Shown here: positions 7,461-16,720 of the stretch, one piece after another
Position numbering within the stretch: the stretch's first letter is position 1
Layout of the letters: each line of letters begins with the position of its first letter
Assembly: GCF_000732605.1 (NCBI RefSeq)
Contig: NZ_JPME01000012.1
Span: forward strand, 62,001 to 126,000
From: Lacrimispora celerecrescens
GTDB lineage: Bacteria > Bacillota > Clostridia > Lachnospirales > Lachnospiraceae
DNA length: 64,000 bases
Direction: 5' to 3'
The notes under the pieces: generated by a model
Told to the model about the DNA's origin: nothing
Seen by the model: only the letters and a program-made list of their open reading frames with translations
Database searches by the model: none
Program-made: the position numbers and the translations under genes

Positions 7461-8819
7461 GTGAAAAAAAAGCAAAGTACAAACCAGATCATCATGACGG
7501 AAGGTGAAATCTGGAAACAGCTCCTTGCTTTTTCTGTGCCTCTTCTGGCCGGAAACTTATTTCAGCAGCTTTATAATACCGTGGACTCTGTGGTGGTCGG
7601 CAATTTTATCGGAAGCGATGCCCTGGCTGCCGTAGGCTCAAGCAACTCTTTAATCAATTTAATCATTGGCATGTTTATGGGAATCGGTACAGGTGCAGGA
7701 GTCATAATATCCCAGTATTATGGGGCAAGGGATGAAAAGAAACTTCACTGGGCGGTTCACACCAGCATGGCATTAAGCCTGATCGGAGGCCTGATCCTGA
7801 TCGTTTTAGGGGTGCTTATGTCCCCTTTTATTTTAAACTGGATGGGAACGCCTGAAAAGGTCATGCCCAGTTCTGTAGCGTATTTAAGAATATTTTTCTG
7901 CGGTTCTCTGTTTAATCTTGTATATAATATGGGAGCGGGAATATTAAGGGCGGTAGGAGATTCCAAAAGGCCTCTTTATTATCTTTGCGTGTCTTCTGTG
8001 ATAAATATCGTCCTGGATCTGGTTTTTGTAGTGGTCTTTGGCATGGGAACGGCAGGAGTTGGATATGCAACCGTTATTGCTCAGGCAGTATCTTCTATCC
8101 TGGTCGTATGGGCATTGATTCGAACAGACGATATCTATCAGCTGGTTCCGAGGAAAATCAGGATAGACAAAAGGATGATGGTGCGTATTTTAAAGCTTGG
8201 CATCCCAAGCGGCATCCAGCAGTCTATTATTTCCCTGTCCAATGTCATAGTTCAGGCGAATGTCAATAGCTTTGGCTCTGCCGCTATGGCTGGATTCGGC
8301 GCTTACAGTAAGATTGACGGATTTGCCATGCTTCCCCTTCAAAGCTTCTGTATGGCGGCTACCACCTTTACCGGACAGAATATCGGAGCCAAAAAATCAA
8401 AACGGGTAAAGCAAGGGGTAATTCAGGGCATTGCCATAAGTATGGCGTATACGGCATTCATTTCCGTAATTTTGTATTTTAATGCAGAACATATCCTTAA
8501 AATCTTTTCACCGGATGAAGAAGTGATTGCCTATGGGTATTCCACCATGCTGATTTTGCTTCCCTTTTACTGGACCATAGCCATTCACCAGATTTTAATG
8601 GGCAGCATCCGGGGCAGCGGACGGACAATGGTTTCCATGCTGATCGGCGTGGGAAACATGTGTGTACTGCGTATGATATACATTAATCTGCTGGTGCCAT
8701 TTTTCCCCAGTTTTGGAGCGGTGATGTGGTGTTATCCTATAACATGGATAACAACGATGCTGATGGACTGTGTTTACAGCATAAAGGCCAAATGGATACC
8801 AAATGAAAGCAAAGAATAG
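7461..8819 (+). CDS. MATE-family multidrug/sodium antiporter
   Basis: A 452-residue polytopic membrane protein of the multidrug and toxic compound extrusion family, which exports cationic drugs or metabolites against sodium or protons. The first transmembrane segment holds LLAGNLFQQLYNTVDSVVVG, a family hallmark, with the matching motif of the second half near FGAYSKIDGFAMLP. About 12 membrane helices in two bundles are seen, the usual length. GTG 7461 is preferred because AAGGGAGG precedes it by 6-7 nt; an in-frame TTG at 7437 lacks a ribosome site. nadE follows 16 nt downstream and may share the transcript. The substrate cannot be predicted. Confidence 0.9.
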   Translation: MKKKQSTNQIIMTEGEIWKQLLAFSVPLLAGNLFQQLYNTVDSVVVGNFIGSDALAAVGSSNSLINLIIGMFMGIGTGAGVIISQYYGARDEKKLHWAVHTSMALSLIGGLILIVLGVLMSPFILNWMGTPEKVMPSSVAYLRIFFCGSLFNLVYNMGAGILRAVGDSKRPLYYLCVSSVINIVLDLVFVVVFGMGTAGVGYATVIAQAVSSILVVWALIRTDDIYQLVPRKIRIDKRMMVRILKLGIPSGIQQSIISLSNVIVQANVNSFGSAAMAGFGAYSKIDGFAMLPLQSFCMAATTFTGQNIGAKKSKRVKQGVIQGIAISMAYTAFISVILYFNAEHILKIFSPDEEVIAYGYSTMLILLPFYWTIAIHQILMGSIRGSGRTMVSMLIGVGNMCVLRMIYINLLVPFFPSFGAVMWCYPITWITTMLMDCVYSIKAKWIPNESKE

Positions 8820-8835
8820 ATAGGAGATAAAAGTG

Positions 8836-10746
8836 ATGAAACATGGATATATCCGGGTTGCCGCGGCAACCCCTGACGTAAAGGTAGCAGACCCGGAATT
8901 TAACAGAGAGCGGATTTGTGAGCTGATAAAAGAGGGAATCAAAAGGCATACAAAACTCATGGTGTTTCCGGAACTTTGTCTGACCGCCTATACTTGCGGC
9001 GATTTATTCGGGCAGGATGCTCTGTTAATAAAGACCCAAAAGGAACTTAAAGAGATTTTAAAAGCAACAGAAGGCCACGATCTTTTATGCTTTTTAGGAA
9101 TGCCCTGGGAATGGGGCGGAAAGCTTTATAATACGGCTGTCGCCATTCAAGACGGAAGGATTCTGGGTATCGTTCCAAAGACGAATCTGCCCAATTATTC
9201 AGAGTTTTATGAACTGCGCTATTTCCAGCCTGGAAACGATATACCGGTGATGGTAAAATGGGAAGATGAACAGATTCCCATGGGCACCAATCTGCTTTTT
9301 GCATGTGAGGACAATCCGAAACTTGTGGTGGCAGCGGAAATCTGTGAGGATGCATGGGTTCCAAATCCTCCGTCTATCCGTCATGCAACCGCAGGAGCGA
9401 CAGTGATTGTAAACTGTTCTGCCAGTGATGAGACAACGGGTAAGGATATCTACCGGAGAAGCCTTATTACGGGACGTTCCGCCAGTCTGGTTTGCGGTTT
9501 CATCTATGCCAACGCGGGAGAGGGAGAATCCACTCAGGATCTGGTTTTCGGCGGTCAGAACCTGATAGCAGAAAACGGCGCTCTGCTTGCAGAATCCAAA
9601 CGTTTTGGAAATGAGACCATATACGGGGATATGGACTTAGAGAGGCTGATTCATGAAAGACGCCGAATGACCACGTTTCCTCAGGCCGACCATACGAATT
9701 ATATGGTGGTTCCCTTCAAGATGAAACAGGAGGAGTTGGAATTAAAGAGATATATTGATCCAAGGCCCTTTGTCCCGGATAATGCTAAAGAGCGGAACAG
9801 AAGATGTGAGGAAATTCTCTCCATTCAGGCAATGGGCTTAAAAAAGAGGCTTGCTCATACCGGCTGCAAGCATGGAGTGATAGGAATTTCCGGAGGCTTA
9901 GATTCCACCCTGGCCCTTCTTGTCATAGTCCGCGCCTTTGATATGCTGGAAATTCCCAGAAATCAGATTCATGCGGTGACCATGCCATGTTTTGGAACAA
10001 CGGATCGGACGTATCAGAATGCCTGCACGTTAACAAAGACCCTTGGAGCAGAGCTTATAGAAGTGAATATCAGGGAAGCCGTAAGCCTTCATTTCCGGGA
10101 CATCGGACAAAGGGAAGACGTCCACGATATAACCTATGAAAACTCCCAGGCAAGGGAGAGGACTCAGGTGTTAATGGATATGGCAAACAAATTAAATGGA
10201 ATGGTCATTGGAACGGGGGATATGTCTGAACTGGCTCTTGGATGGGCCACCTATAACGGCGACCATATGTCCATGTACGGAGTCAACGCTTCCGTGCCAA
10301 AGACCCTGGTGCGCCATCTGGTGCGCTACTATGCGGATACCTGCGGGGAGGAGGCTTTAAGCCATGTGCTTCTTGATGTTTTGGACACGCCTGTAAGCCC
10401 GGAGCTTCTTCCGCCTAAGGATGGAGAAATTGCTCAGAAGACAGAGGATCTGGTAGGCCCCTATGAGCTTCACGATTTCTTCCTGTACCAGATCTTAAGG
10501 TTTGGATACCGGCCTGAGAAGGTCTACCGCATGGCAGTCTACGCCTTTACAGGGCTTTATGAGAAGGAAGTCATTTTAAAATGGTTAAAGGTATTTTACC
10601 GCAGATTTTTCAGCCAGCAGTTTAAGCGTTCCTGCATGCCTGACGGCCCTAAGGTGGGTTCTGTGGCAGTATCCCCAAGGGGAGATTTACGCATGCCAAG
10701 TGATGCCGTGAGCCGCCTGTGGCTGGAAGAACTGGAAAATTTATAA
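8836..10746 (+). CDS. nadE: Glutamine-dependent NAD+ synthetase
   Basis: Catalyses the last step of NAD biosynthesis, amidating nicotinic acid adenine dinucleotide with ATP and glutamine-derived ammonia. The roughly 636-residue protein has an N-terminal nitrilase-fold glutaminase (catalytic Glu in MVFPELCLTAY, Lys in VPKTNLPNY, Cys in VAAEICEDAW) and a C-terminal synthetase with the ATP-pyrophosphatase loop GISGGLDSTLAL. GTG 8833 and ATG 8836 are adjacent; AGGAG at 8822-8826 fits either, and ATG is chosen. Length and domain order are those of the two-domain enzyme, so free ammonia from a separate glutaminase is not needed. The methylase gene follows after 14 nt. Confidence 0.95.
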   Translation: MKHGYIRVAAATPDVKVADPEFNRERICELIKEGIKRHTKLMVFPELCLTAYTCGDLFGQDALLIKTQKELKEILKATEGHDLLCFLGMPWEWGGKLYNTAVAIQDGRILGIVPKTNLPNYSEFYELRYFQPGNDIPVMVKWEDEQIPMGTNLLFACEDNPKLVVAAEICEDAWVPNPPSIRHATAGATVIVNCSASDETTGKDIYRRSLITGRSASLVCGFIYANAGEGESTQDLVFGGQNLIAENGALLAESKRFGNETIYGDMDLERLIHERRRMTTFPQADHTNYMVVPFKMKQEELELKRYIDPRPFVPDNAKERNRRCEEILSIQAMGLKKRLAHTGCKHGVIGISGGLDSTLALLVIVRAFDMLEIPRNQIHAVTMPCFGTTDRTYQNACTLTKTLGAELIEVNIREAVSLHFRDIGQREDVHDITYENSQARERTQVLMDMANKLNGMVIGTGDMSELALGWATYNGDHMSMYGVNASVPKTLVRHLVRYYADTCGEEALSHVLLDVLDTPVSPELLPPKDGEIAQKTEDLVGPYELHDFFLYQILRFGYRPEKVYRMAVYAFTGLYEKEVILKWLKVFYRRFFSQQFKRSCMPDGPKVGSVAVSPRGDLRMPSDAVSRLWLEELENL

Positions 10747-10760
10747 AAGAGAGGTACATT

Positions 10761-11540
10761 ATGATAACCAGCAGTGCCAATGCAAGGGTGAAACAGGTGA
10801 TGAATCTAACAAAGAAGGCCAAAGCCAGAAACGTAAACGGCCTCTTTGTAGCGGAAGGCCTTCGCATGTTTAAGGAAATTCCGGCGGACAGGATTGACAG
10901 CGTTTTTGTATCGGAAAGCTTTTTAAAGGATGAGACCCATAAAAAACTTTTGTCGGAAGTGAACTACGAGGTTGTTTCGGATGATGTGTTTAAGGTGATG
11001 TCAGATACCCAGACACCTCAGGGAATACTGGCCATTGTGAGACAGTATGCCTACAAGGAGGAAGATTTGCTGGCTGCACCTGGCCCGTCGTTTTTAATGA
11101 TTTTGGAAAACATTCAGGACCCGGGGAATCTTGGGACGATTTTAAGGGCCGGGGAAGGAGCTGGAATCACCGGCGTGCTCATGAGCGATACCACGGCAGA
11201 TGTTTATAATCCAAAGGTAATCCGCTCTACCATGGGTTCTGTTTTTCGCGTTCCATTTGTTTATACAGAAGACCTTACGGCTTCTTTAAAGGCCCTAAAA
11301 GCCGGCGGAGTCAGATTGTATGCAGCACATTTAGACGGCAGGAATAATTATGAAAAAGAGGATTATACTGTTGATACAGGGTTTTTAGTGGGAAACGAAG
11401 CAAACGGCCTGACGGATGAAACGGCAGCACTGGCGGATGCTTATGTGAAGATTCCTATGAAAGGAAAGGTGGAATCCCTAAACGCGGCGGTTGCGGCCTC
11501 TGTATTGATGTTTGAGGCTGCCAGACAGCGGCGGATGTAA
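10761..11540 (+). CDS. TrmH/SpoU-family RNA 2'-O-methyltransferase
   Basis: A 259-residue SPOUT methyltransferase that transfers a methyl group from SAM to a ribose 2'-OH of rRNA or tRNA. The N-terminal substrate-binding part (RVKQVMNLTKKAKAR, then FVAEGLRMF) precedes the knotted catalytic domain with motif 1 IQDPGNLGTILR, motif 2 VGNEANGL and motif 3 LNAAVAASVLMFEA. ATG 10761 has AGAGAGG upstream; an earlier in-frame ATG at 10719 lies inside nadE. The target nucleoside (for example a 23S rRNA position as in the RlmB group) cannot be read from sequence. It probably shares a transcript with nadE. Confidence 0.9.
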   Translation: MITSSANARVKQVMNLTKKAKARNVNGLFVAEGLRMFKEIPADRIDSVFVSESFLKDETHKKLLSEVNYEVVSDDVFKVMSDTQTPQGILAIVRQYAYKEEDLLAAPGPSFLMILENIQDPGNLGTILRAGEGAGITGVLMSDTTADVYNPKVIRSTMGSVFRVPFVYTEDLTASLKALKAGGVRLYAAHLDGRNNYEKEDYTVDTGFLVGNEANGLTDETAALADAYVKIPMKGKVESLNAAVAASVLMFEAARQRRM

Positions 11541-11578
11541 TTGTCAGAAAATTGTAAGGCTTTTTACAGGCAGAAATA

Positions 11579-11607
11579 TTGAGAAATATTGGAACATATA
11601 GTATGAT
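11579..11607 (+). promoter_or_regulatory. Promoter of the NfeD/SPFH pair
   Basis: TTGAGA (11579-11584), 17-nt spacer, TATGAT (11602-11607), about 100 nt before the NfeD start. Confidence 0.55.
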
Positions 11608-11706
11608 AGTATTAGTTCAGCCATACATGGCTAAACGATAGCGCATGTCCACAGATAGATTTGCCGGGCAGCTTTGCCTACAATGACAGGGAAGGGGAAT
11701 GATAAG

Positions 11707-12147
11707 ATGGCAGCAGTCTATTGGCTTATTGTATTTGTAGTGCTTCTTGGAATTGAAGCGGCCACCATGGCCTTAACGACCGTCTGGTTTGCGGGAGGAG
11801 CATTGGTTGCATTTGTGCTGGCGCTGTTTGGGATAAATATCCAGGTGCAGCTGGCGCTGTTTGTAATTGTATCCTTTATCCTTCTGTTCTTTACCAGGCC
11901 TTTTGCTTTAAAGTATGTAAATCGGAACACGGTTAAAACCAATATGGATAGTCTTGTTGGAAAAAAAGCCAAGGTTACGGCCACGATTAATAATGTGGAG
12001 GGAAAAGGCGCAGCAATCCTAAATGGTCAGGAATGGACAGCCAGAGCGCTGGAGGACGACAGAGTATACCCTGTAGGCGCTATGGTGGAAGTAAAAGAAA
12101 TAAGAGGCGTAAAATTAATTGTGAGTATGAATCAGGAGGAAACATAA
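11707..12147 (+). CDS. NfeD-family membrane protein
   Basis: A 146-residue protein with two to three membrane segments in the first 75 residues and a soluble C-terminal beta-barrel (OB-fold) from about residue 85 (VGKKAKVTATINNVEGKGAA to the end). NfeD proteins pair with SPFH/stomatin proteins in membrane microdomains, and here the SPFH gene begins 1 nt after the stop. ATG 11707 is chosen because AAGGGGA precedes it by 8 nt; the in-frame TTG at 11674 is not supported. It lacks the ClpP-like protease domain of long NfeD, so it is the short form. Confidence 0.88.
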   Translation: MAAVYWLIVFVVLLGIEAATMALTTVWFAGGALVAFVLALFGINIQVQLALFVIVSFILLFFTRPFALKYVNRNTVKTNMDSLVGKKAKVTATINNVEGKGAAILNGQEWTARALEDDRVYPVGAMVEVKEIRGVKLIVSMNQEET

Positions 12148-12148
12148 T

Positions 12149-13087
12149 ATGGGAGCAGTTGGATTTACAGCAGTTATTATTATATTGATAGTTATTCTTG
12201 CGTTATTGTCATCCTGTATCAGGATCGTTCCCCAGGCACAGGCACTGGTTGTAGAGCGTTTGGGTGCATTCTTAGAAACTTGGTCCGTAGGCGTTCATAT
12301 TAAGATGCCTATCCTTGACCGGGTGGCAAAAAGGGTCAATTTAAAAGAGCAGGTGGCGGATTTCCCACCACAGCCGGTTATTACCAAGGATAACGTTACC
12401 ATGAGAATTGATACGGTAGTATTTTTCCAGATTACAGACCCAAAGCTTTATGCATACGGTGTAGAAAATCCGATCATGGCCATTGAGAATCTTACGGCTA
12501 CGACCCTTCGTAACATCATTGGTGATCTGGAACTGGATCAGACATTAACCTCAAGAGAGACGATCAATGCAAAGATGAGAGAAACCCTTGATATTGCTAC
12601 TGATCCGTGGGGAATCAAGGTTAACCGTGTGGAGCTTAAAAATATCATGCCTCCGGCAGCAATTCAGGATGCCATGGAGAAACAGATGAAGGCAGAGCGG
12701 GAACGCCGTGAGGCCATCTTACGTGCGGAAGGAGAGAAGAAATCCACCGTTCTTGTAGCAGAAGGAAAGAAGGAATCTGCGATTCTTGACGCGGAAGCTG
12801 AAAAGCAGGCTGCGATCCTTCGTGCGGAGGCAGAGAAGGAAAAGAGAATCCGTGAGGCTGAAGGCCAGGCGGAGGCAACCCTAAAGATCCAGCAGGCAAA
12901 TGCGGATGGAATCCGTATGGTCAAGGCTGCCGGTGCGGATCAGGCAGTTTTAGTTCTTAAGAGCCTGGAGGCATTTAAGACGATTGCTGACGGTAAGGCG
13001 ACCAAAATCATTATTCCTTCTGAGATTCAGGGCCTGGCTGGGCTGGTTTCTTCCATTACGGAGATTCCTAAGGATCCGGTGGAATAA
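12149..13087 (+). CDS. SPFH/band-7 protein (paraslipin, stomatin-like)
   Basis: A 312-residue protein with one N-terminal membrane anchor (about 5-25), an SPFH domain (about 28-190; VPQAQALVVERLGAF, ETWSVGVHIKMPI) and a long charged Ala/Glu coiled coil (about 180-260) with repeats of AEGEK and AEAEK. Such proteins oligomerise into cage-like membrane assemblies and influence membrane-protein quality control. It is co-transcribed with the NfeD gene, the usual pairing. The GC skew of the coiled-coil codons produces long antisense open frames that are not genes. Confidence 0.92.
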   Translation: MGAVGFTAVIIILIVILALLSSCIRIVPQAQALVVERLGAFLETWSVGVHIKMPILDRVAKRVNLKEQVADFPPQPVITKDNVTMRIDTVVFFQITDPKLYAYGVENPIMAIENLTATTLRNIIGDLELDQTLTSRETINAKMRETLDIATDPWGIKVNRVELKNIMPPAAIQDAMEKQMKAERERREAILRAEGEKKSTVLVAEGKKESAILDAEAEKQAAILRAEAEKEKRIREAEGQAEATLKIQQANADGIRMVKAAGADQAVLVLKSLEAFKTIADGKATKIIIPSEIQGLAGLVSSITEIPKDPVE

Positions 13088-13131
13088 TATCCCGATACCT
13101 GATGGGCAGCCGGACTACCATTTAAATATAC

Positions 13132-13168
13132 CGCAGCAGGGGGCAGATGCCCTCTTGCTGCGTTTTTG
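13132..13168 (+). terminator. Terminator after the SPFH gene
   Basis: CGCAGCA (13132-13138) pairs with TGCTGCG (13156-13162), with an inner GGG/CCC, followed by TTTTT. Confidence 0.75.
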
Positions 13169-13235
13169 GCATAATTAGCCGTTCGACGAGTTAAGGGAGA
13201 ACGGAACTTCTTCAGTTGGTTTGAAAGGAGGGGTT

Positions 13236-14399
13236 ATGGAACTAAAACTTGATTTAAGCAGAGAGTATGGACTGGTGCTTGAAGGAGGAGGGGCCAAGGG
13301 GGCTTACCAGATCGGTGCCTGGAAGGCCCTGCGGGAAGCAGGAGTAAAGATAAAGGGAGTCGCAGGCGTTTCCGTTGGTTCCTTAAACGGAGCTCTCATC
13401 TGCATGGATGATTTGGAACGGGCAGAGGAGATATGGAAAAACATCGAATACTCTCATGTCATGGCGGTAAATAATGAGACCATAAAGGCGTTAAAGGAAA
13501 GAGATTTCAAGAACTTAAATATTCCGGAGCTGTTAAGCAGCGGGTTTCAGATTGTAAAAGATGGGGGATTTGATATCGCTCCGTTAAAAAGCCTTATCGA
13601 GGAAGTGGTGGGAGACGAGGAAAAGTTACGGAACTCTAAAAGGGAGCTTTTCGCCGTAACCTATTCGGTTTCAGATAGGAAAGAACTGGCTGTGGATATC
13701 AGAAACGGCGATGCAGGGTCCATCAAGGATATGTTGTTAGCCAGCGCCTACTTTCTGGCTTTTAAAAATGAGAAGCTGGGCGGGAAACGGTATATGGATG
13801 GCGGAGGAGTCAACAATGTTCCTGTAAATGTGCTTCTTGATCATGGGTATGAAGACATCATCGTGATCCGTATCTATGGCCTGGGGTATGACAAAGAACG
13901 GGTGACGGAGATCCCGGAGGGAAGCCGTGTGTATCATATAGCACCCAGGCAGGATCTTGGGGGAATCCTGGAATTTGATAAGAAGCATACCAGAAAAAAT
14001 ATGACTTTGGGATATTTTGATGCGAAAAGGTTCTTATATGGCCTTTACGGGCGTATTTATTATATTGATGCACCAAATACAGAACCTTATTATTTCGATA
14101 AAATGATGTCGGAAATAGAACTTTTTAAAATATATATGCAGGATACGCTTAATGAGGAAGGGATGGCGGCCCTTACAGGCTACCGTGCATTTACGGAAAC
14201 GTTATTTCCCAAGCTTGCTGAAGAATTTAAACTGAAGGAGGACTGGGATTACAAGGATATGTACCTTGGCCTGTTAGAGGATCTTGCAAAACGTTTGAAG
14301 GTCAGACGTTTTCAGATTTATACGGTGGACCAGTTGGTGGAAGAAATCGGGAAGAAGCTCCGGGCACTTGACAAAGTGAAACAACCCTTTCATGCATGA
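13236..14399 (+). CDS. Patatin-like phospholipase
   Basis: A 387-residue cytoplasmic or membrane-associated lipid acyl hydrolase. It has the oxyanion loop GGGAKG (from residue 17), the nucleophile elbow GVSVGS with Ser46, and DGGGVNN with Asp188 as the second catalytic residue, so the Ser/Asp dyad is intact. The C-terminal 180 residues are a helical extension common in clostridial members. No signal peptide is seen. ATG 13236 follows AAAGGAGG; the TTG at 13221 is in the ribosome site itself. The gene stands alone between a terminator and the argF promoter. The lipid substrate is unknown. Confidence 0.9.
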   Translation: MELKLDLSREYGLVLEGGGAKGAYQIGAWKALREAGVKIKGVAGVSVGSLNGALICMDDLERAEEIWKNIEYSHVMAVNNETIKALKERDFKNLNIPELLSSGFQIVKDGGFDIAPLKSLIEEVVGDEEKLRNSKRELFAVTYSVSDRKELAVDIRNGDAGSIKDMLLASAYFLAFKNEKLGGKRYMDGGGVNNVPVNVLLDHGYEDIIVIRIYGLGYDKERVTEIPEGSRVYHIAPRQDLGGILEFDKKHTRKNMTLGYFDAKRFLYGLYGRIYYIDAPNTEPYYFDKMMSEIELFKIYMQDTLNEEGMAALTGYRAFTETLFPKLAEEFKLKEDWDYKDMYLGLLEDLAKRLKVRRFQIYTVDQLVEEIGKKLRALDKVKQPFHA

Positions 14400-14421
14400 T
14401 TATACAAAAATAAAAAAAGTA

Positions 14422-14466
14422 TTGCATAACTATGCGAAGTATACTATAATAATGTATAAAAATACA
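14422..14466 (+). promoter_or_regulatory. argF promoter with ArgR-type operator
   Basis: TTGCAT (14422-14427), 17-nt spacer, TATAAT (14445-14450). Directly downstream, over the expected transcription start, lies the perfect palindrome TGTATAAAAATACA (14453-14466). An A/T-rich dyad of this form is the shape of an ARG box bound by ArgR/AhrC. A second dyad, GCATAACTATGC, overlaps the -35. Arginine repression is inferred from position, shape and the gene controlled. Confidence 0.6.
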
Positions 14467-14489
14467 GAGAGAAAAGCGGAGGATGCAAT

Positions 14490-15425
14490 ATGAACTTAAA
14501 AGGAAGAAATTTTATCACATTAAAGGATTATTCACCGGAAGAGATTGGATACTTACTGGAATTAGCCTCTGATTTAAAAGCCAAGAAAAAACAGGGAATT
14601 ACGGGAAACTCCCTGAAAGGAAAAAACATTGCCCTTATTTTTGAAAAGCCGTCAACCCGTACCAGATGTTCTTTTGTTGTCGCTGCAGTCGATGAAGGTG
14701 CACACCCGGAGTATTTAGGGAAAGATGATATCCAGCTGGGACATAAGGAAAGCGTAGAAGATACGGCAAGAGTTTTGGGAAGAGTATTTGATGGAATCGA
14801 ATTCCGCGGATTTAAGCATAAGACTGTGGAAGATCTTGCAAAATATGCCGGTGTCCCTGTATGGAACGGACTGACGGATGATTATCATCCCACTCAGATC
14901 CTGGCGGATCTTCTTACAATGAAAGAACATTTCGGATATTTAAAGGGACTCCGTTTTGTATATGCAGGGGATGGACGTAATAACATGGCTAACAGCCTTA
15001 TGATCGGAATGAGCAAGATGGGCGTTCATTTTACCATTCTGGCTCCTGAGAGCCTTTGGCCTAAGAATGAGCTGGTGGAATTATGCCAGGGTTATGCCGC
15101 GGAAAGCGGAAGTACCATCACTCTGACAGAGGATACGGATGCGGTTAAAGATGCAGATACCATTTATACTGACGTATGGTGCTCCATGGGAGAAGAGGAC
15201 AAGGCTGCCCAGCGCATTACTCTTTTAAAGCCATATCAGGTGAATAAGGAACTGATGGAAAAAACAGGGAAAGACACTACCATATTCATGCACTGCCTGC
15301 CGGCTGTCAAAGGAAATGAAGTGACAGAGGAGGTTTTTGAATCCGGCGCATCTGTGGTATTTGATGAAGCAGAAAACAGAATGCACACCATTAAGGCGGT
15401 AATGGTGGCAACATTAGGAGAGTAA
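14490..15425 (+). CDS. argF: Ornithine carbamoyltransferase
   Basis: Condenses ornithine and carbamoyl phosphate to citrulline in arginine biosynthesis. The 311-residue protein has the carbamoyl-phosphate motif [12 protein letters not shown] and the ornithine-binding motif [10 protein letters not shown], both complete, and the usual length. The operator-like palindrome at the promoter supports the biosynthetic role over the catabolic one (arcB). GGAGG precedes the ATG. No other arg gene is adjacent; a small membrane protein gene starts 3 nt after the stop. Confidence 0.95.
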   Translation: MNLKGRNFITLKDYSPEEIGYLLELASDLKAKKKQGITGNSLKGKNIALIFEKPSTRTRCSFVVAAVDEGAHPEYLGKDDIQLGHKESVEDTARVLGRVFDGIEFRGFKHKTVEDLAKYAGVPVWNGLTDDYHPTQILADLLTMKEHFGYLKGLRFVYAGDGRNNMANSLMIGMSKMGVHFTILAPESLWPKNELVELCQGYAAESGSTITLTEDTDAVKDADTIYTDVWCSMGEEDKAAQRITLLKPYQVNKELMEKTGKDTTIFMHCLPAVKGNEVTEEVFESGASVVFDEAENRMHTIKAVMVATLGE

Positions 15426-15428
15426 AAC

Positions 15429-15737
15429 ATGTATATACAAGAACGAGGAAGAAGTTTGAGAAACGCTTCCATGATTGTGGATGTCCTCCATATTGTAGTA
15501 GGAATCCTGATTGTAACATTGGCCGTCATATCATTTTTAAACCCGGAAGATCACATGTTTCTGTTCCCGGCAATATTTTTTCTGGCCGGTATGCTTAACT
15601 TGGTCAATGGGATTTATAAAATCAGACTGAGCGGCCGGGAGAAAAAGAAGAAAGCGGCAGGTATTGTTGTCCTTCTGTTTGGATTTCTTCTTATCGCCCT
15701 TACTGTAATCAGTGCGGTGAGCATCTGGTGGGGGTGA
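15429..15737 (+). CDS. Small membrane protein of unknown function
   Basis: A 102-residue protein with three hydrophobic segments (about 17-37, 43-63 and 78-98) separated by a basic loop SGREKKKKAAG that should face the cytoplasm. No catalytic motif is seen and I do not recognise a characterised family. AGGAGAG precedes the ATG, and the gene is packed between argF (3-nt gap) and birA (start near its stop), so it is very likely expressed from the argF promoter. Confidence 0.75.
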   Translation: MYIQERGRSLRNASMIVDVLHIVVGILIVTLAVISFLNPEDHMFLFPAIFFLAGMLNLVNGIYKIRLSGREKKKKAAGIVVLLFGFLLIALTVISAVSIWWG

Positions 15738-15742
15738 TATCA

Positions 15743-16720
15743 TTGAAAACTGAGATTCTTAAACTACTAAAGGAAAGTGACGGTTACTTATCCGGGCAGG
15801 AGCTGTGCGGCCGCTTTGGAGTTTCCAGGACGGCCATTTGGAAAGCCATCCGCCAGCTTGAAGAAGAGGGATATCAAATTGAAGCGGTTCGAAATAAAGG
15901 GTATCATTTCATCGGTTCTTGTGATATAATGACGAAAACGGAGATAGAAAGTTGTATTGTAGGGAGATTTGGCCGGGAGGTGGAATACCACGAGGTCATT
16001 GATTCCACTAACATAAGAGCCAGGCGCCTGGCTGAGGAAGGGGCTTCCTCCGGAACCCTTGTTGTATCTGACTGCCAGAGTGCAGGGCGGGGCAGAAGAG
16101 GGCGCGCCTGGGTGTCCCCGTCCGGGAAGAACATATTTATGAGCCTGATCTTAAGGCCGGATATTCTTCCTGCTTCCGCTTCCATGATCACATTGGTGGC
16201 TGCTCTGGCGGTCTATGACGGGATAAAGGACGTTACGGGCCTTAATGCCGGCATTAAGTGGCCCAATGACATTGTGGCAAACGGGAAAAAGCTATGCGGC
16301 ATTTTGACGGAAATGAGCGCCGAGCTGGAAGGAATCCATTATGTCGTGGTGGGGATCGGAATCAACGTTAATATGGATGAATTTCCGGAAGAAGTAAGAC
16401 AGACGGCCACTTCCCTGCTTCTGGAAACAGGGGAAAAGGTGAGAAGAAGCCGGCTTGTTGCCGCTATTATGGAGGCATTTGAACAATATTATGAAGAATT
16501 TATCAGCCAGGGTGATTTATCCGGGCTGATAAGTGTCTATAATAAGCATATGGTCAATACGGGAAAGGAAGTAAAAATTCTGGATCGATCAGGTGATTAT
16601 ATTGGCACGGCACTGGGAATTAATGAAAAGGGTGAGCTTCTTGTGGAAGTTCAGCCGGGAGAGGTAAGACATGTGATCTCCGGAGAGGTATCTGTCCGGG
16701 GAATCTATGGATATGTGTAA
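15743..16720 (+). CDS. birA: Biotin operon repressor / biotin-protein ligase
   Basis: Activates biotin with ATP and attaches it to carrier lysines; the N-terminal helix-turn-helix (about 15-60, LSGQELCGRFGVSRTAIWKA) indicates the bifunctional form that also represses biotin genes. The catalytic domain has the adenylate loop GRGRRGRAW and GIKWPNDI, and a C-terminal SH3-like domain is present. TTG 15743 is preferred because GGGGGTGAT lies about 6 nt upstream and the N-terminus then matches the family; GTG codons at 15728 and 15734 are possible alternatives. The stop overlaps the mutY start (TAATG). Confidence 0.92.
   Translation: MKTEILKLLKESDGYLSGQELCGRFGVSRTAIWKAIRQLEEEGYQIEAVRNKGYHFIGSCDIMTKTEIESCIVGRFGREVEYHEVIDSTNIRARRLAEEGASSGTLVVSDCQSAGRGRRGRAWVSPSGKNIFMSLILRPDILPASASMITLVAALAVYDGIKDVTGLNAGIKWPNDIVANGKKLCGILTEMSAELEGIHYVVVGIGINVNMDEFPEEVRQTATSLLLETGEKVRRSRLVAAIMEAFEQYYEEFISQGDLSGLISVYNKHMVNTGKEVKILDRSGDYIGTALGINEKGELLVEVQPGEVRHVISGEVSVRGIYGYV

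Noticed and set aside
12645-12924. Overlapping minus-strand open frames inside the SPFH gene
   Set aside because: Shadow of the Ala/Glu coiled-coil repeats.
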